A DNA stretch of 64,000 bases. Origin: Pocillopora verrucosa (taxonomy: Eukaryota; Cnidaria; Anthozoa; Scleractinia; Pocilloporidae). A program made the position numbers and the translations under genes. Location of the stretch: NCBI RefSeq assembly GCF_036669915.1, contig NC_089318.1, positions 6,335,349 to 6,399,348 of the forward strand, written 5' to 3'. This document shows, piece by piece, positions 33,178-44,319 of this stretch. The first letter of the stretch is position 1. The number at the start of each line of letters is the position of its first letter. Under the pieces are notes generated by a model. That model saw nothing but the letters and a program-made list of their open reading frames with translations. It made no database searches and was not told the origin of the DNA.

Positions 33178-35487
33178 TCAAGCGGTCGGCTGTAGGCCTT
33201 GGTAGGGAACAGAGGAACCATTTGTCTTCTTAAAGCAGCAGTGGCCCTTGGATCGGCAAAACAGAGTACCAAGGAGGCCAACACTCATTGCAATGATGAG
33301 CATCGGCCACAAAATGCAATGCAAAATCTTCATCTTATCACTTTTCACTGAAGATCTTGTTAAAAACACCTCATCAAGTTTCTTTTGATTATAGAAACAG
33401 GTGTAAGTATCATGAACTCGGCCATACTTGTTTTCGAAGCTTGATACACTTTCGACATTTCCATAAGTATTACATGGCTGAGTGCTACACTGTAACAAAA
33501 ATATAACAATAATATTATACAATGGCCAAAAAATGACAAAGTCTATCTGTAAAACTACATATTTTAGTATTTTTCTGCAACTGAAGGATTGTAATGCGAC
33601 CTACATTGTAAGAAGTCTATGTAGAAATTATGTTTTGTAAATTAAAATTATCATTATTCCTACAAATAAAAAAAATGTTTGGGAACAAAAGTAGAAAATA
33701 AGTTTACAATGCCATGTAGTTCACCATAAAACACATCTTCCCTTAAGAGTGACTGGCATCTAATTTCTCCTTACAATATCACCCTTGAATCACACATTAA
33801 AGTTATGACAATAAAGGAAATGATCACCACCTAAAGAAGCTCTTGATTGTTAAACAAATTCTCTTGTTAGCACCTTAGGAAATGTATAGAGAACAGTAAA
33901 GAGAAAATGCATAATGATGATAGGGTGCAAAAAGTTAAATGTTATTCAATCACAGAAAACACAGTGATCCTTAGTACAGGGAGAGAAAGGGTGAAAACAA
34001 GGGTACTAATAATGGTAATAGGACCAAGTGAAGTCCAATTTGGTCTGTAATCACACAAGTACTTAACAAAATTGAATGACTGTGAAGCAGGAGTCTGATT
34101 TGTTAATTATGAGTATGATTACAGACAGAATTGGACAACACAAATTTCTGTTACTAATTAATCAAAACTATGACAAAATTTGAGAAAGAAACTAGACATT
34201 GGTTATATGTTTTCATAAAAAAAAAACTGTTAACTCAGCGAATTGCAAGACAACAGGCCATGCACATGATGGGTTCTGTCCACTTACACAGGTATGATGT
34301 GTTAACTGTCCCTGTAACTGTCCTATTACACTGTCCAATTACAAGCATGATGCACACACCATCCAGTTAGTGCTCAAATCAGGCTGGTGATGACCAATCA
34401 CGTTTGAGAATTTTGTTATAGTTTTGATTGGTAATAAAACTGTTATGTTAGTCCACTAAAACCTTTTCAAAGGTGATGTGTGTGAACAATTTTGTCACTA
34501 ATTGAAGTGATAAGCTATATGAAATGTGCACTGAAAGTAAACACATGAAGGTTTTCCTTCGAACAACTAAACGTCCGGTAGTCTAATATTCGTCCATATT
34601 TCTCTTTGAAAAATACCAATTTCTATTGGAAATATTTCGTCTTCATTTAGAATCCTCAAGCGCTTCTAGAAAGTGAAAAAATTTGAACGTTGTCCAAAGA
34701 CGATTCTAGAAGGTTTCGAGTACTGCGTGTTACTCAGCCGAAAATATACTTAATAAAAACTAAAATTGTTTACTAAAAAGTCACCTCTCACCTTGTTTTT
34801 GCTGTCGTAAACATTTTCATACAGATAAGCAATGTGTTCCTCACCGCTAGCGTGGTAGCCCACTCTTATCTCGAGACAAGGGTAAGACGAAGAACAGTAC
34901 CGACCACAACTACAACTTTTATCCTCTCCTGTCATTTCACTAGAGGTGACAATGCACACGGCTTTCTTCAGCTTCATGTCGTTCATGGTGGGATGGACGA
35001 TAAGGACACCAAGCACAATAAGTAATACCAAACCTACCAGAAAGAACGAAACGCCGAGCCGGGTGAGACGGTAGGCACAGCTTCGCCGAGGGTACCTACG
35101 ACTGATGACCACCGTGTTGGCGATCCCTTGTTGGATCGTTATCTCCTGCTGCCGACGATGATTAACTTCTCCACTGACGACATTAGGACCAGGATAATAT
35201 TGTCTGGGATACCCAGTATTGTACAGATGAAATGCACCCGGCTGTTGGGAATAGGACGGTTGCTGTTGACCCTGTTGAGCGCTTCCTGCGAAGTTGGATC
35301 CAGGTTGAGTCGGCCATTGTTGTTGTATTGTGGGATTCTGAATTACTTGTGGGTTTTCCTCTCTATACTGTGGCACTTGAGTGTATGGCGGTGGAGGTTC
35401 CATTCCAGTTCCACGTTGTCCTCCGTTAGATTCGTCATTTGGGTGAACAACAGTCCCAACCAGCCTAGATTCCTTCTGGGCGTCCAT
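33178..35487 (-). CDS. KCNMB/TipE-like two-TM channel beta-subunit, paralogue 1
   Basis: Two exons, 35487-34792 (232 codons) and 33489-33178 (103 codons plus stop), joined in phase 0 with a GT-AG intron; 335 residues. The N-terminus is cytosolic, Gln/Pro/Tyr-rich, about 140 residues, with a PPPPY motif (31-35) that could bind WW domains. TM1 is about residues 144-164. The extracellular loop is Cys-rich (CSCGRYC, SYPCLEIRVGYHASGEEH, CSTQPC, YTCFYN). TM2 is about 287-309, preceded by the family-typical MKILHCILWPM. The loop pattern and the W-P in TM2 match BK-channel beta subunits (KCNMB) and the related insect TipE proteins, which tune gating and trafficking of a pore subunit. ATG 35487 was chosen because no ATG lies upstream in the open frame. 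Which channel it partners is unknown. Confidence 0.75.
33742..33938. mobile_element. MITE family 3 copy
   Basis: Located in the intron of the KCNMB-like gene. The interior is marked by CTAATTTCTCCTTACAATAT, GCTCTTGATTGTTAAACAAA and AGGAAATGTATAGAGAACAG. Termini are degraded. Confidence 0.6.
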
Positions 35488-38415
35488 GTTAAGGTTTGTC
35501 AGCAATCGCGTCTCGCAGAAATTTTTTTTAAGATCACTTTCCAAAGGAGCGTAGACACCAGGCTCAGTTAGGTAACCAAGCCTTCCAGGGATTTGTTAAC
35601 AATTCTACACTCACCTCCCCCGACTGGTTGAAGTGCGATTGGAGGGGGACAGGGAAGGGGACATTTTTGTTACTTAGGCGAGAAAAAATGAATGGGAAGT
35701 TATCTGTTAACCTTTTTTTTTTTTTTTTGAATTTTCGCGGGAAAGAATATTATCTCGCTGCGCTCCGTTCAAATACGAATCTTCTGCCTTTGGCTAAAAT
35801 ACGCTTTCTTCGTGAATTCTACTCACGGTCAAATGGAACCAAAGGGAATTTCAAACCTAGAAAATACTTGCTTCTCGATAGTGTCTTACAAGCTCTGGTC
35901 TCAGTGACATGTTTTTCCGAAGGACTCGCTGGATTACAGCACAATCGCGAGAAGTGCACCTCGTCGAGTACAGGTCTTGAAAATGTATTCAATGTTAAAA
36001 AAAAATCCCAGCAAGCAAACAACATTAACCTTTCGGTGAACTGCGTAATTGAATCAAGTACTTTTTCTGGACCGCAAAATTCGTCATAAGTGTAGTAATC
36101 CAATTATTTATTCTGGAAATTAAGCTTATTTCGACTTAATGAAGCAATTGGTATCAATCATATTAAAATACGTATTTGACAACTTGATATTCTTGTTAGA
36201 ACGTCATTGGAAGTTGTACCTCTAAAGAAGCTACGAGTAAAATCTGCACGTCTTAGTCATTTGCTTGATTATTTTTTGACGCTGTTGTGTTGCGCATTCA
36301 TCTGAAGTGTGCTTGTATGAGTTTTCAGGGTGCAAAGAGTGAAAACGGTATGCAAACCTAATAATTTCGACCCCTCCACCCCTCCCAGCCCCACCGTCTA
36401 CAAAAATGAGTAGTTTCTGGACCATATTGACTTGAAATTTTACACTTGGTAATTCCTAAATTGACTGATGCCTCACACAAGAGAAAATTATTTTCATATC
36501 ATAACTGTGCACCACTGGGGCCTTGCATTAATAAAAAGGCTATCTGGTATGTTCTACTAATTACTCTAGGTCAGATGCGTTTGCAACAAAGGATGGAAAA
36601 ATGAATTATTATTGTTATTGATATTATTATCATTATTATCATTGTGTTACATACTCTTAACCAAATTTGAAACTTTACCACTCCCCTTCCCCAAAGCAGC
36701 TACATGTGTACAATATAGGACTTTTTAAAAGTGCTCACTGTTTAATGCCTCAAGGCTTGCTGGTTTGGCAATAAATGGAAAAGTAATAAAAAAATACATT
36801 CAGTTGGATTTAAATGACTATAATATTTATATATCAATTCTATCTGAGCAATGACGCGGGATATAGAAAACAAGACATTGATTGCATTATATAAGGTGGC
36901 TTGATCCAAATGAGCCAAGAAAGCTTTTTTTTTTTTGTTTGGTACCTAATCATAAAAAAGCCCCATATTCTGTAATTGTAAGTCAAATTCAGTACTCTAA
37001 CTATATTCAATAGACCTTACTGCAGTTTTCAATACCACCTTGATGGGTTGGTGGGTAAGCGTGACCTTGCAGTATTTGCATAAGAATTCAATGTCAAATA
37101 ATTTTTGTGAAAATTCTGTTATGATGAAAATATCAGTAATGCAGCAGTTGTACACGTTACAGGAAAAGGATTCTTCTCTAAAAAAAAACTCTTCTTGCAG
37201 ACTTAAAATTTCCTGAAAAAAATAACAGACAGTGCATGGAAAATCTATTACAAACAACAGGGTAAATTCAAGGACAGGTACAGCCATAGCTACTATGAAG
37301 TAAGCATCCCTACCACTCCCGAAATGGATTATAAGTTGCCTCAGATGTCCAGGCAGTCCAGGGAACAATTTAAGCATTAACTCAGTTCTGTGAAATCAGA
37401 TTAATTGTTGCTAAGTGCATTATTTCATGACAACATACTTCAACAAGTTAGGTATACATATAGTATATACCACAAAAGCAAATGATGTCTGGTGTTATCA
37501 CTAATTGAGATATGAGATCAAGAAAGTATAAGGTTATTGATAAAGAGTTAAATTTTAGCCTAAAGCTTTCTGAGTCATTATTTTGACAATTTACTGTACG
37601 TTGTAAAATTACAAAGCAAAACACTAAATTTAGGTTGTAAAACACTAAAATACTTACTTACTTACCTTTCGGTCTCAAAACGTTCTTCTCTTTGCTGCTT
37701 TAAAAATTTGAGCTTGTGTTTTCTACACACCGAAGTTCCTTGTCTTCTCCAGTGTGATAAAAAAGGTCACGCAAGCAAGAAAAGGCTTGGGCACAAATTC
37801 GGTAGGCTTGGCTACTGAAAAAATTTTTGCTGGCGTTCTCACAAGATCCTTGAGAGTACAACGTAGTTCTCAGGGTTTTTCTCTCTTCTCCCCTAAAGAA
37901 ATACGAGAGAAGACCCTGGGAACGAGATTGTGTTTAAGCGTATTTCTCGCGCGCCCGGAAACCGTCAAGTAAAGCACCCGAAGAAGGTTTCGGTTTTACT
38001 GGAACACACCAAAAATTTCGCACCCTAGAAAAACACGTAATTTTTTTTTCCCGAAAACTGTTTACGCATGTCTTGATCTGAGATGTATCTGCCGTCGGGG
38101 CTGTCTGAATCATACCAGTACAATCGAGAAGATACAAGACGATACATGGTAAGAACATCGATAGGGAATAAAAAAAAAACGACATTTTTGAAAGACATTG
38201 GTCATCAGATGAGAGATTTTCATAGTCGGTGGCTTGATTTGAGAACAAACTTTAGCGTGACATGTGGCGCGAATTTCCTCAGAGCGTGAAGACGTAGGTG
38301 AGCATGTTGAATTAAATAAACAATTGCAATATCCTCCATTTAGCGCGAAAATAGGCACTGATACTTTTCGCGGACGTTATCTGTTCTGACAAGCGAACAG
38401 TTTTTCGAGAACAAA

Positions 38416-38670
38416 GCTCCAGGGACCAGTTGTTCGAAGGCCGATTAGCACTAGCCTGGGGTTAAATATTAATCCAGCTTTCTTTATTTCTTTGTTCAAA
38501 AATCCTTTTTAAGGAAAAATCTTCCCTATTACTTTTAGGGAATCCAATGATGAAATTGCAAGCAAAAATATTTGAACTGAACTTTCTCTTAAAGCTTTCA
38601 GACCTAAAATCAAATTTCACACTAACCCTGGGTTATCTTAACCCAGCTTTGAACAACCCGGGCCAGAAAA
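38416..38670. mobile_element. MITE with GGGACCAGTTGTTCGAA-type ends
   Basis: The left end has CCAGGGACCAGTTGTTCGAA and CTAGCCTGGGGTTAAA. The right end has the inverted counterparts TAACCCTGGGTTATCTTAA and GCTTTGAACAACCCGGGCC. It is about 250 bp and non-coding. Confidence 0.65.
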
Positions 38671-39602
38671 ATTGTAAGCTGTGAGGGATTAGGACTTCTC
38701 CGAATACAAAACAAACACTTATACGCATCCTTTATCAGGTCTGTAGCTGTTTGCGATCATTATGATACAGGAAATCCCCATTTATTGCAACGCAGAACTA
38801 GTCTGTATCCATACCTTTCACGGCTAAGCGGTTGTAGGGATCCCATTGTCATTTCAGTTACAGTTACACAGTAGGATCTAGGTACAAGATTAACAACAGC
38901 ATTGACTCCGATCTATTGAGCGACTTTCGATTGAAATAAATGTAAGCTTCTGTTCCATTGGGAGACCAGTACGAGAGAAGACCCTTTGTACAGTACTATA
39001 TACTGGACAAAATAATATTTACAAATGTAAATTACATTACAATATCCTGACTCAACATATTGAGACGACGTCCTTGCAGTCGGAACTTAGGGTGTCGGGG
39101 GGGAAAAAGACGGTACTCTATTTGCAAGGCGAAAGCAAGGATGAAAAAGCTGAGCAGCGGGGAATTTCGGTTTATTCTTCTCCCGACTCAGTGTTTGTAT
39201 CTGTTGCAGGTTCGAGATTTCTATTACTTTCCAGTCAGCTAGCGTGGAAGAAAATTTTAGATTTCTTGATTTTCTGATTTTTTATTATTACTGATTGGAA
39301 AACCTCTTGAATTGCTTCCTTACTCGGCTAAAAGATAAATTAATTATTTCCGTGTCGTATTTATTAACTGGTTATTCGCAGACTGAGCAAACCACAAAAT
39401 GAATGAAAACACTAAACATTCAAAGAGGAAAGAAAAATATAAAAAAAATAAGTAGTATAAGTAAAAAAGGTAAAACTGAAAATTTTGAAGCGTAAAAAAA
39501 ACATGACACAAGAATTATACAGTAATTACTTTCTTTTTCCGTTTCTGTAGAAATCTTTGATAATAACATATTTATATTTCGAAAATCCGAAATAAAGAGA
39601 AT

Positions 39603-39832
39603 TTGAACAGCTTTGTACTTCCACCCACTTCAACATACATGCCTTTACACATCACGACAAATGGAGTAGAACACAATCAGCCATATTCATGTTCCATCAT
39701 CCCGAGAGTATTTGTACAGCTTGGCGCTTCCACGCACTTCAGCATCGATTTCATTCTCACGTCTGCGATGACTACCTCTACAGATCACGATAAATGAAGT
39801 CGAACACAACCAGACATATATTCATGTTCCAT
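39603..39832. repeat. Diverged two-copy tandem repeat
   Basis: About 39604-39712 and 39713-39832 share the order ACAGCTT..ACTTCCAC..ACTTCA..ACATCACGA(T/C)AAAT..GA(G)TAGAACACAA..TTCATGTTCCAT with substitutions and one insertion. It lies just downstream of the GPCR stop codon and may be in its 3' UTR. Confidence 0.5.
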
Positions 39833-39879
39833 TGTTCCGGCGAATTAACAAACTGAGTTGCAGATTACTTGGATAGTTT

Positions 39880-40893
39880 TCAATTGGCGGTGAGCTCTGT
39901 GTTGCGAGGGTTTCGACTCGAAAACGAAGTTAAATCCACTTGCAAATTTTGCCGTCTTGAGTTTCTTTTCCTTAACGAAAACATCTTTCCATATTCTCTT
40001 CTGAAACTCCTGTTTAGGAAACCGTATATAAAAGGATTAATGGCTCCTGACAAATTTCCCAGAATTAGGTAAAAAACATAGACCTGTCTCGGAAGAGACA
40101 CTTCACCCCGGAACGTGTCTACAAAATCTATGACCGCAATCGGGGTCCAACAGGCCAAAAATCCTATCACGGTGATGAACAGAATCTTTGTAACTCTGAT
40201 ATCTGCATGAGTTATGTTGTCCACAGCCATAGCACACGATCGCAAATTTTGAACTGTTCTCCGGTGAATACGCATTTGTCTGAAGACAAGAGCATAGCAT
40301 ATGGTTAAAGTGAAAGTAGGCAAGCCGACGTAGAAATACACGATGAAGTTTGGAAGGGAAATCTCACCTGTCTGAAAGCAAAACAACTTTCCGGGATGAA
40401 AGACATAACGTCGACCCGAAAGTAAATAAGGTAATGGTTCCAAGCAAGCTAAGCCGACTCCAAATGCTATCATAGTTGAGGTTTTCCACTTTGTAAAAAT
40501 TTGCCGATAATGTTTCGTTAGGACCATTCGGTAAAATCGATTGATCGCGGTCAGGGTTAAGGTTAGCAAAGAGGCGCAAGCTAAAATTATGACGAAAAAT
40601 CCTTGACTTTGGCAAACGCTATCATTAAATGGCCAGTAACCAACGATGGCAACAGCTATAGAATACGGAGCACACAGTAAAGGTAAAAGAATATCAGAGA
40701 TCGCCAGAGACACAATGAAGTAGTTAGGAATCGTTCGCAGTCTTGAGTTTCTGTACACTGCCAGAAGAACACAGGAGTTTCCAACGACTGCCACCGAAAT
40801 TGTTAACAGATAGAAAAACGTTTCAAATATCACAACCTTCTGATCTCGGTTTAAAAGTTCTTTTGCCAAGTTTTCGATTCCTTTCAGCCGCAT
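39880..40893 (-). CDS. Rhodopsin-class (class A) GPCR, intronless, melatonin-receptor-like
   Basis: A 337-residue seven-TM receptor in one exon. Landmarks: N39 in TM1 (VVGNSCVLL), D67 in TM2 (SLAISDILL), Cys94 and Cys172 for the extracellular disulfide, NRF (118-120) in place of DRY at the end of TM3, CWTP (248-251) in TM6, and NPFIY (286-290) in TM7, then a basic C-tail (SLRKRNSRRQ). The loss of the acidic DRY residue and the TM3 context INRFYRM resemble the melatonin-receptor-like class A receptors expanded in cnidarians; the ligand is unknown. ATG 40893 starts the only open frame. The 5' end is duplicated upstream. Confidence 0.85.
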   Translation of the reverse strand: MRLKGIENLAKELLNRDQKVVIFETFFYLLTISVAVVGNSCVLLAVYRNSRLRTIPNYFIVSLAISDILLPLLCAPYSIAVAIVGYWPFNDSVCQSQGFFVIILACASLLTLTLTAINRFYRMVLTKHYRQIFTKWKTSTMIAFGVGLACLEPLPYLLSGRRYVFHPGKLFCFQTGEISLPNFIVYFYVGLPTFTLTICYALVFRQMRIHRRTVQNLRSCAMAVDNITHADIRVTKILFITVIGFLACWTPIAVIDFVDTFRGEVSLPRQVYVFYLILGNLSGAINPFIYGFLNRSFRREYGKMFSLRKRNSRRQNLQVDLTSFSSRNPRNTELTAN

Positions 40894-41348
40894 CGTCGTC
40901 CTCTAACACAGGAAGAAAATTCTGTTTAACGATGACTGTGATTGATGGACACTAACTAGCTTTAGGCTCGCACTTAAGCTAGCATCTAATGACGAAAAGT
41001 GGCATGAAACAGTATGAGAAACGAGATCGCCAGAGACACAATGAAGTAGTTAGGAATCGTTCGCAGTCTTGAGTTTCTGTACACTGCCAGAAGAACACAG
41101 GAGTTTCCAACGACTGCCACCGAAATTGTTAACAGATAGAAAAACGTTTCAAATATCACAACCTTCTGATCTCGGTTTAAAAGTTCTTTTGCCAAGTTTT
41201 CGATTCCTTTCAGCCGCATCGTCGTCCTCTAACACAGGAAGAAAATTCTGTTTAACGATGACTGTGATTGATGGACACTAACTAGCTTTAGGCTCGCACT
41301 TAAGCTAGCATCTAATGACGAAAAGTGGCATGAAACAGTATGAGAAAC
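40697..41348. repeat. 326-bp tandem duplication over the GPCR 5' end
   Basis: Copy 1 (40697-41022) and copy 2 (41023-41348) look identical base for base. Each copy contains the first 66 codons of the GPCR plus about 130 bp of upstream sequence. The duplication is therefore very young, or is an assembly error. Confidence 0.9.
40986..41219 (-). pseudogene. Truncated duplicate of the GPCR N-terminus
   Basis: The upstream copy encodes the same 66 residues as the intact receptor (through TM1 and into TM2, ending LAIS), then runs into 11 unrelated residues and a stop at the duplication join. It cannot make a receptor. A transcript starting above it would meet this short ORF first, so it could act as an upstream ORF for the real gene. 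Confidence 0.8.
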
Positions 41349-42120
41349 GTTTTGGAACGTTGCCCACCGCACTTCCTTTGTCCATTTCGCTTTCGTAACA
41401 CTTTCTGCTTACGTAAATCCCTTCCCCTCACGATCTCGCGAGGCTCTCGCTCCGTCTGCATTGGGAAGGTTTCACGGTTCCCTATCTTCGGCTACTGCAG
41501 ATAGCACAAGCCTCGCAATCGGCCATGATCATCCTCGCCACATACGATAATTTTTAGAGTCAGGTTGTCTTTTCCCCATTTGAACCACTGAAAGTAACTT
41601 TTGAAATAGCAGGGACTCGAGATTTTATCCGATGTAAAATTACAGAGACACACAGCCCGGCTCAAGCCGCATCTGGGGATGCGCCCCTTTCATTACCTGG
41701 CCGTTGGAGGTCTGCGTACGAGATAAAAGGGAGTTTAAGACATCTGTCGGAAAAGGATACTCTGTTAGAACGTTAAGGGTTATAAACAACTGAAAACATG
41801 TTGACGAGGAGGCACTGGAAACCATAGTGAGGAAACCTTTCTTTATAATTTTAGTTTTAATATACGACCGCTTTGCAGCTACAATTCTGAGTAATTTGTG
41901 AAATTACCTAAACGATACGCGCCTATAAGCCCAATGTGGAGTTTCTTTCTTTTATTTGGTGTAACTCTGAAAGTTGACGATCATTTGTCAGAGCAGACCT
42001 GAAGCAGACTTGGTCAATGTCAACTTTATCTGTGCGATATCAGGGATCGATAGCTGCAAAGAAAGAACTTTAAAAAAAAAGAAGGCAAAAGGATGCAGCT
42101 TTAAAATCAGGGGTAACTTC

Positions 42121-44156
42121 TTAAGGCGGGGGTAAACCTGAAAAAATGCCCATTTTTCACTCATTTTTCACAGCTAGGACTTAATTCAAAACTTAGGCAA
42201 ACTATATATCCCTGGAAAGCTTATGACTTGAAGATCATGGAAAAAAATATTTCAGACTCAACATGTCAATTGTAATAGGATACCACTCATTTAATTGAGC
42301 CACCTGCTGGGTTCTACCAGGGGTTACTTCAGAAAAGATAACTCCTTCTGGAATTAATGAAAAATAACGTTTTTAGTATCAATTCAAAGAAGACATGTTG
42401 CTTATTGTTATAAGCAGAGGGATTTCTAATATGTTGAAAACATTTTAAATGATGATCAATTAAATTTGACATGGAAAATCAGAGGGGTGTTTCACTTCAT
42501 AACTTTAAGTACATACATCATATGGAAAATTGCTCTGCTTATAACACAAAACTTATCAAAAGGAACAAATGCTGAAAATTTCATATCAATTGGATAAATT
42601 GTTGTCAAGATATCCTTTCTGGAAGACAAAATTATTGCGTAATGAGAAAATGGCCTTTAAACTTACAGATAGCAATCAAACTTAATTTTTTACAATATGT
42701 AACCACTATAGTGGCCCAAGTGTCCATATTTTGTCCACAGGAGTATCTAAAAGTAATTTAAAAACATCCTGGTTCATAAGTAACTCCTTCAGCTTCTCGA
42801 AGGGCTTCCTCTCGACGAGTCCTCAGAAGTCGCTCCCCTTGACGCCGTCTCTTTTCCTTCTGCATAACCTGCAAATCGGACTTAGCCTATCTTTTACTGT
42901 CTTTTGCATGTGTTGCCACTCTTGTACAAACACCACCAGGGATACAAAGCCTCTCCATGATTTTTAGCCTACTAAAAGACTCGGTGGTTAATGTCATATG
43001 ATTTCCCTAACTGGGTCACACCACTGGATGGTGGAAGTGGACTGGATTCCTCACAGGAACTACACTGAAGGGAAAACTGTAACCCCCACTCTTGCACTTT
43101 TATCTTCCTCAAGAGTTAAGGTGCCTAAAGACAAATCAAGTGAAAATTTTTAGATAAATCGGGCAATTTTGTTATAAGCAAAGTAAAGACCTCAAGTCAG
43201 AAATACACATTCTGTGATTTTTCCCCATAATTTTTTGTTTACAGTGTATATGCACAATACCTAAAAATCTTTCTCTTACCCAATCCAAGATTTAATAGAT
43301 AAATCAGTGTATTTAGCAGGGAAAAACTGGAACTATGGGTCGATATGATATGGGAAATAAGTCATAATCGAGAACAGAGAAAGACAGAGATTTAAAAAAT
43401 TTCTCACCTTTCTCACACACGTGTGCCTTTGAGACGGCCGTGGATAAATTTTTCTCATTTATTAATCTAAATCCCTCGCTTTCCTCGGTATTGAAGGTAT
43501 ACTCTTCATCAGAGCTGTCTAAAAGAAGCGGCATATTTCATTTTCTTTCTGGAGGAACCAACGGTTTCTTTAGAGTCCGAGTCAGAGAGCTGATTTTCAT
43601 CCAGCGAAGTGCTCGGAGTTGAGGCGGCGATTTCGTCAACATCGGGAGCTGTTTCTTCAGACTCTTGTTTTGTTTTCGCCTTCCAGAAAAACTTCTCTTT
43701 CTTTTCTTCCTGTAGACAGATCTACTTTTCTTTCCGACCATTTTCGATATAACTTTTCCTTTGATTATAACTTTTCCTTTGATTGCTCCGAGTACACCGA
43801 GTGTCACATTCGACAGAAACTGCCTCTAAATCTATCCCATAATGGGTTTGACCCTAGAAAACCCTTCAGATAAGACTACATAAAGTATCTCTCGTTAAAT
43901 CCTGCCCGTTTGGGAGCTTGGTTGCCAGAATAACACATCATAAACAACTGAAAAATCAAAAAATGCTCTTCTCGTTGCCATGGTAACCACACCATTAACC
44001 AGAGCGGGAATTTTGAAATCGCTCAAAAAGGCAAAAATAGTGAAAATAAGTAGAAAATTATTTTTCCACAGCGAAGTTGAATACCCAAAGCTGCAAATTC
44101 CGAGGAAAACAAAAAACTCAGTTTTTGAGCAAATTTCAGGTTTACCCCCGCCTTAA
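42121..44156 (-). mobile_element. TTAA-flanked DNA transposon, internally deleted
   Basis: TTAA at 42121-42124 and 44153-44156 flanks inverted ends GGCGGGGGTAAACCTGAAA (42125 onward and, inverted, ending at 44152). The body is 2028 bp. TTAA target duplications are typical of piggyBac and Kolobok. The GG start does not fit the piggyBac CCY rule as I remember it, so Kolobok or another TTAA family is more likely. It contains transposase remnants on the minus strand. Confidence 0.75.
42758..43741 (-). pseudogene. Broken transposase remnant
   Basis: The N-terminus at 43741 begins MVGKKSRSVYRKKRKRSFSG, very basic. The frame then shifts to an acidic Ser-rich stretch (SDSDSKETVGSSRKK) and again to DSSDEE...GFRLINEKNLSTA with AHVCEKG. 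Near the other end, EKRRRQGERLLRTRREEAL and AEGVTYEPGCF precede a stop at 42758. From memory, the first and last motifs resemble the N- and C-ends of Mutator-like transposases common in cnidarian genomes. The catalytic middle is missing and there are at least two frame breaks, so it is inactive. Confidence 0.55.
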
Positions 44157-44319
44157 GACAGAGGAAAATCTCTGAGATGTGATCCGTATGATAATAAAAG
44201 GTTAAAGGCACTTGAAAATCGAAAACAGATTGAAACAATAACCTAACTATATGCTTGATTCAACCACACATTAATACGATAGCTAATCTTTCATACAATT
44301 TATGATAAAATGTTTATGA

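Larger units (their letters stand above)
35488..39879. other. Intergenic stretch; no convincing gene
   Basis: Holds the upstream region of KCNMB-like paralogue 1, an ATT-rich tract near 36600-36650, an isolated ORF near 37000-37380 without recognisable homology, one MITE (38416-38670) and a diverged tandem repeat (39603-39832). I see no exon set with consistent splice phases. Confidence 0.5.

Noticed and set aside
35128-35571. 147-codon plus-strand ORF
   Set aside because: Antisense to the well-supported first exon of KCNMB-like paralogue 1.
36997-37377. 126-codon minus-strand ORF with hydrophobic stretches
   Set aside because: No family resemblance, no partner exons with matching phase, and surrounding DNA is repeat-rich. 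Left out for lack of support.
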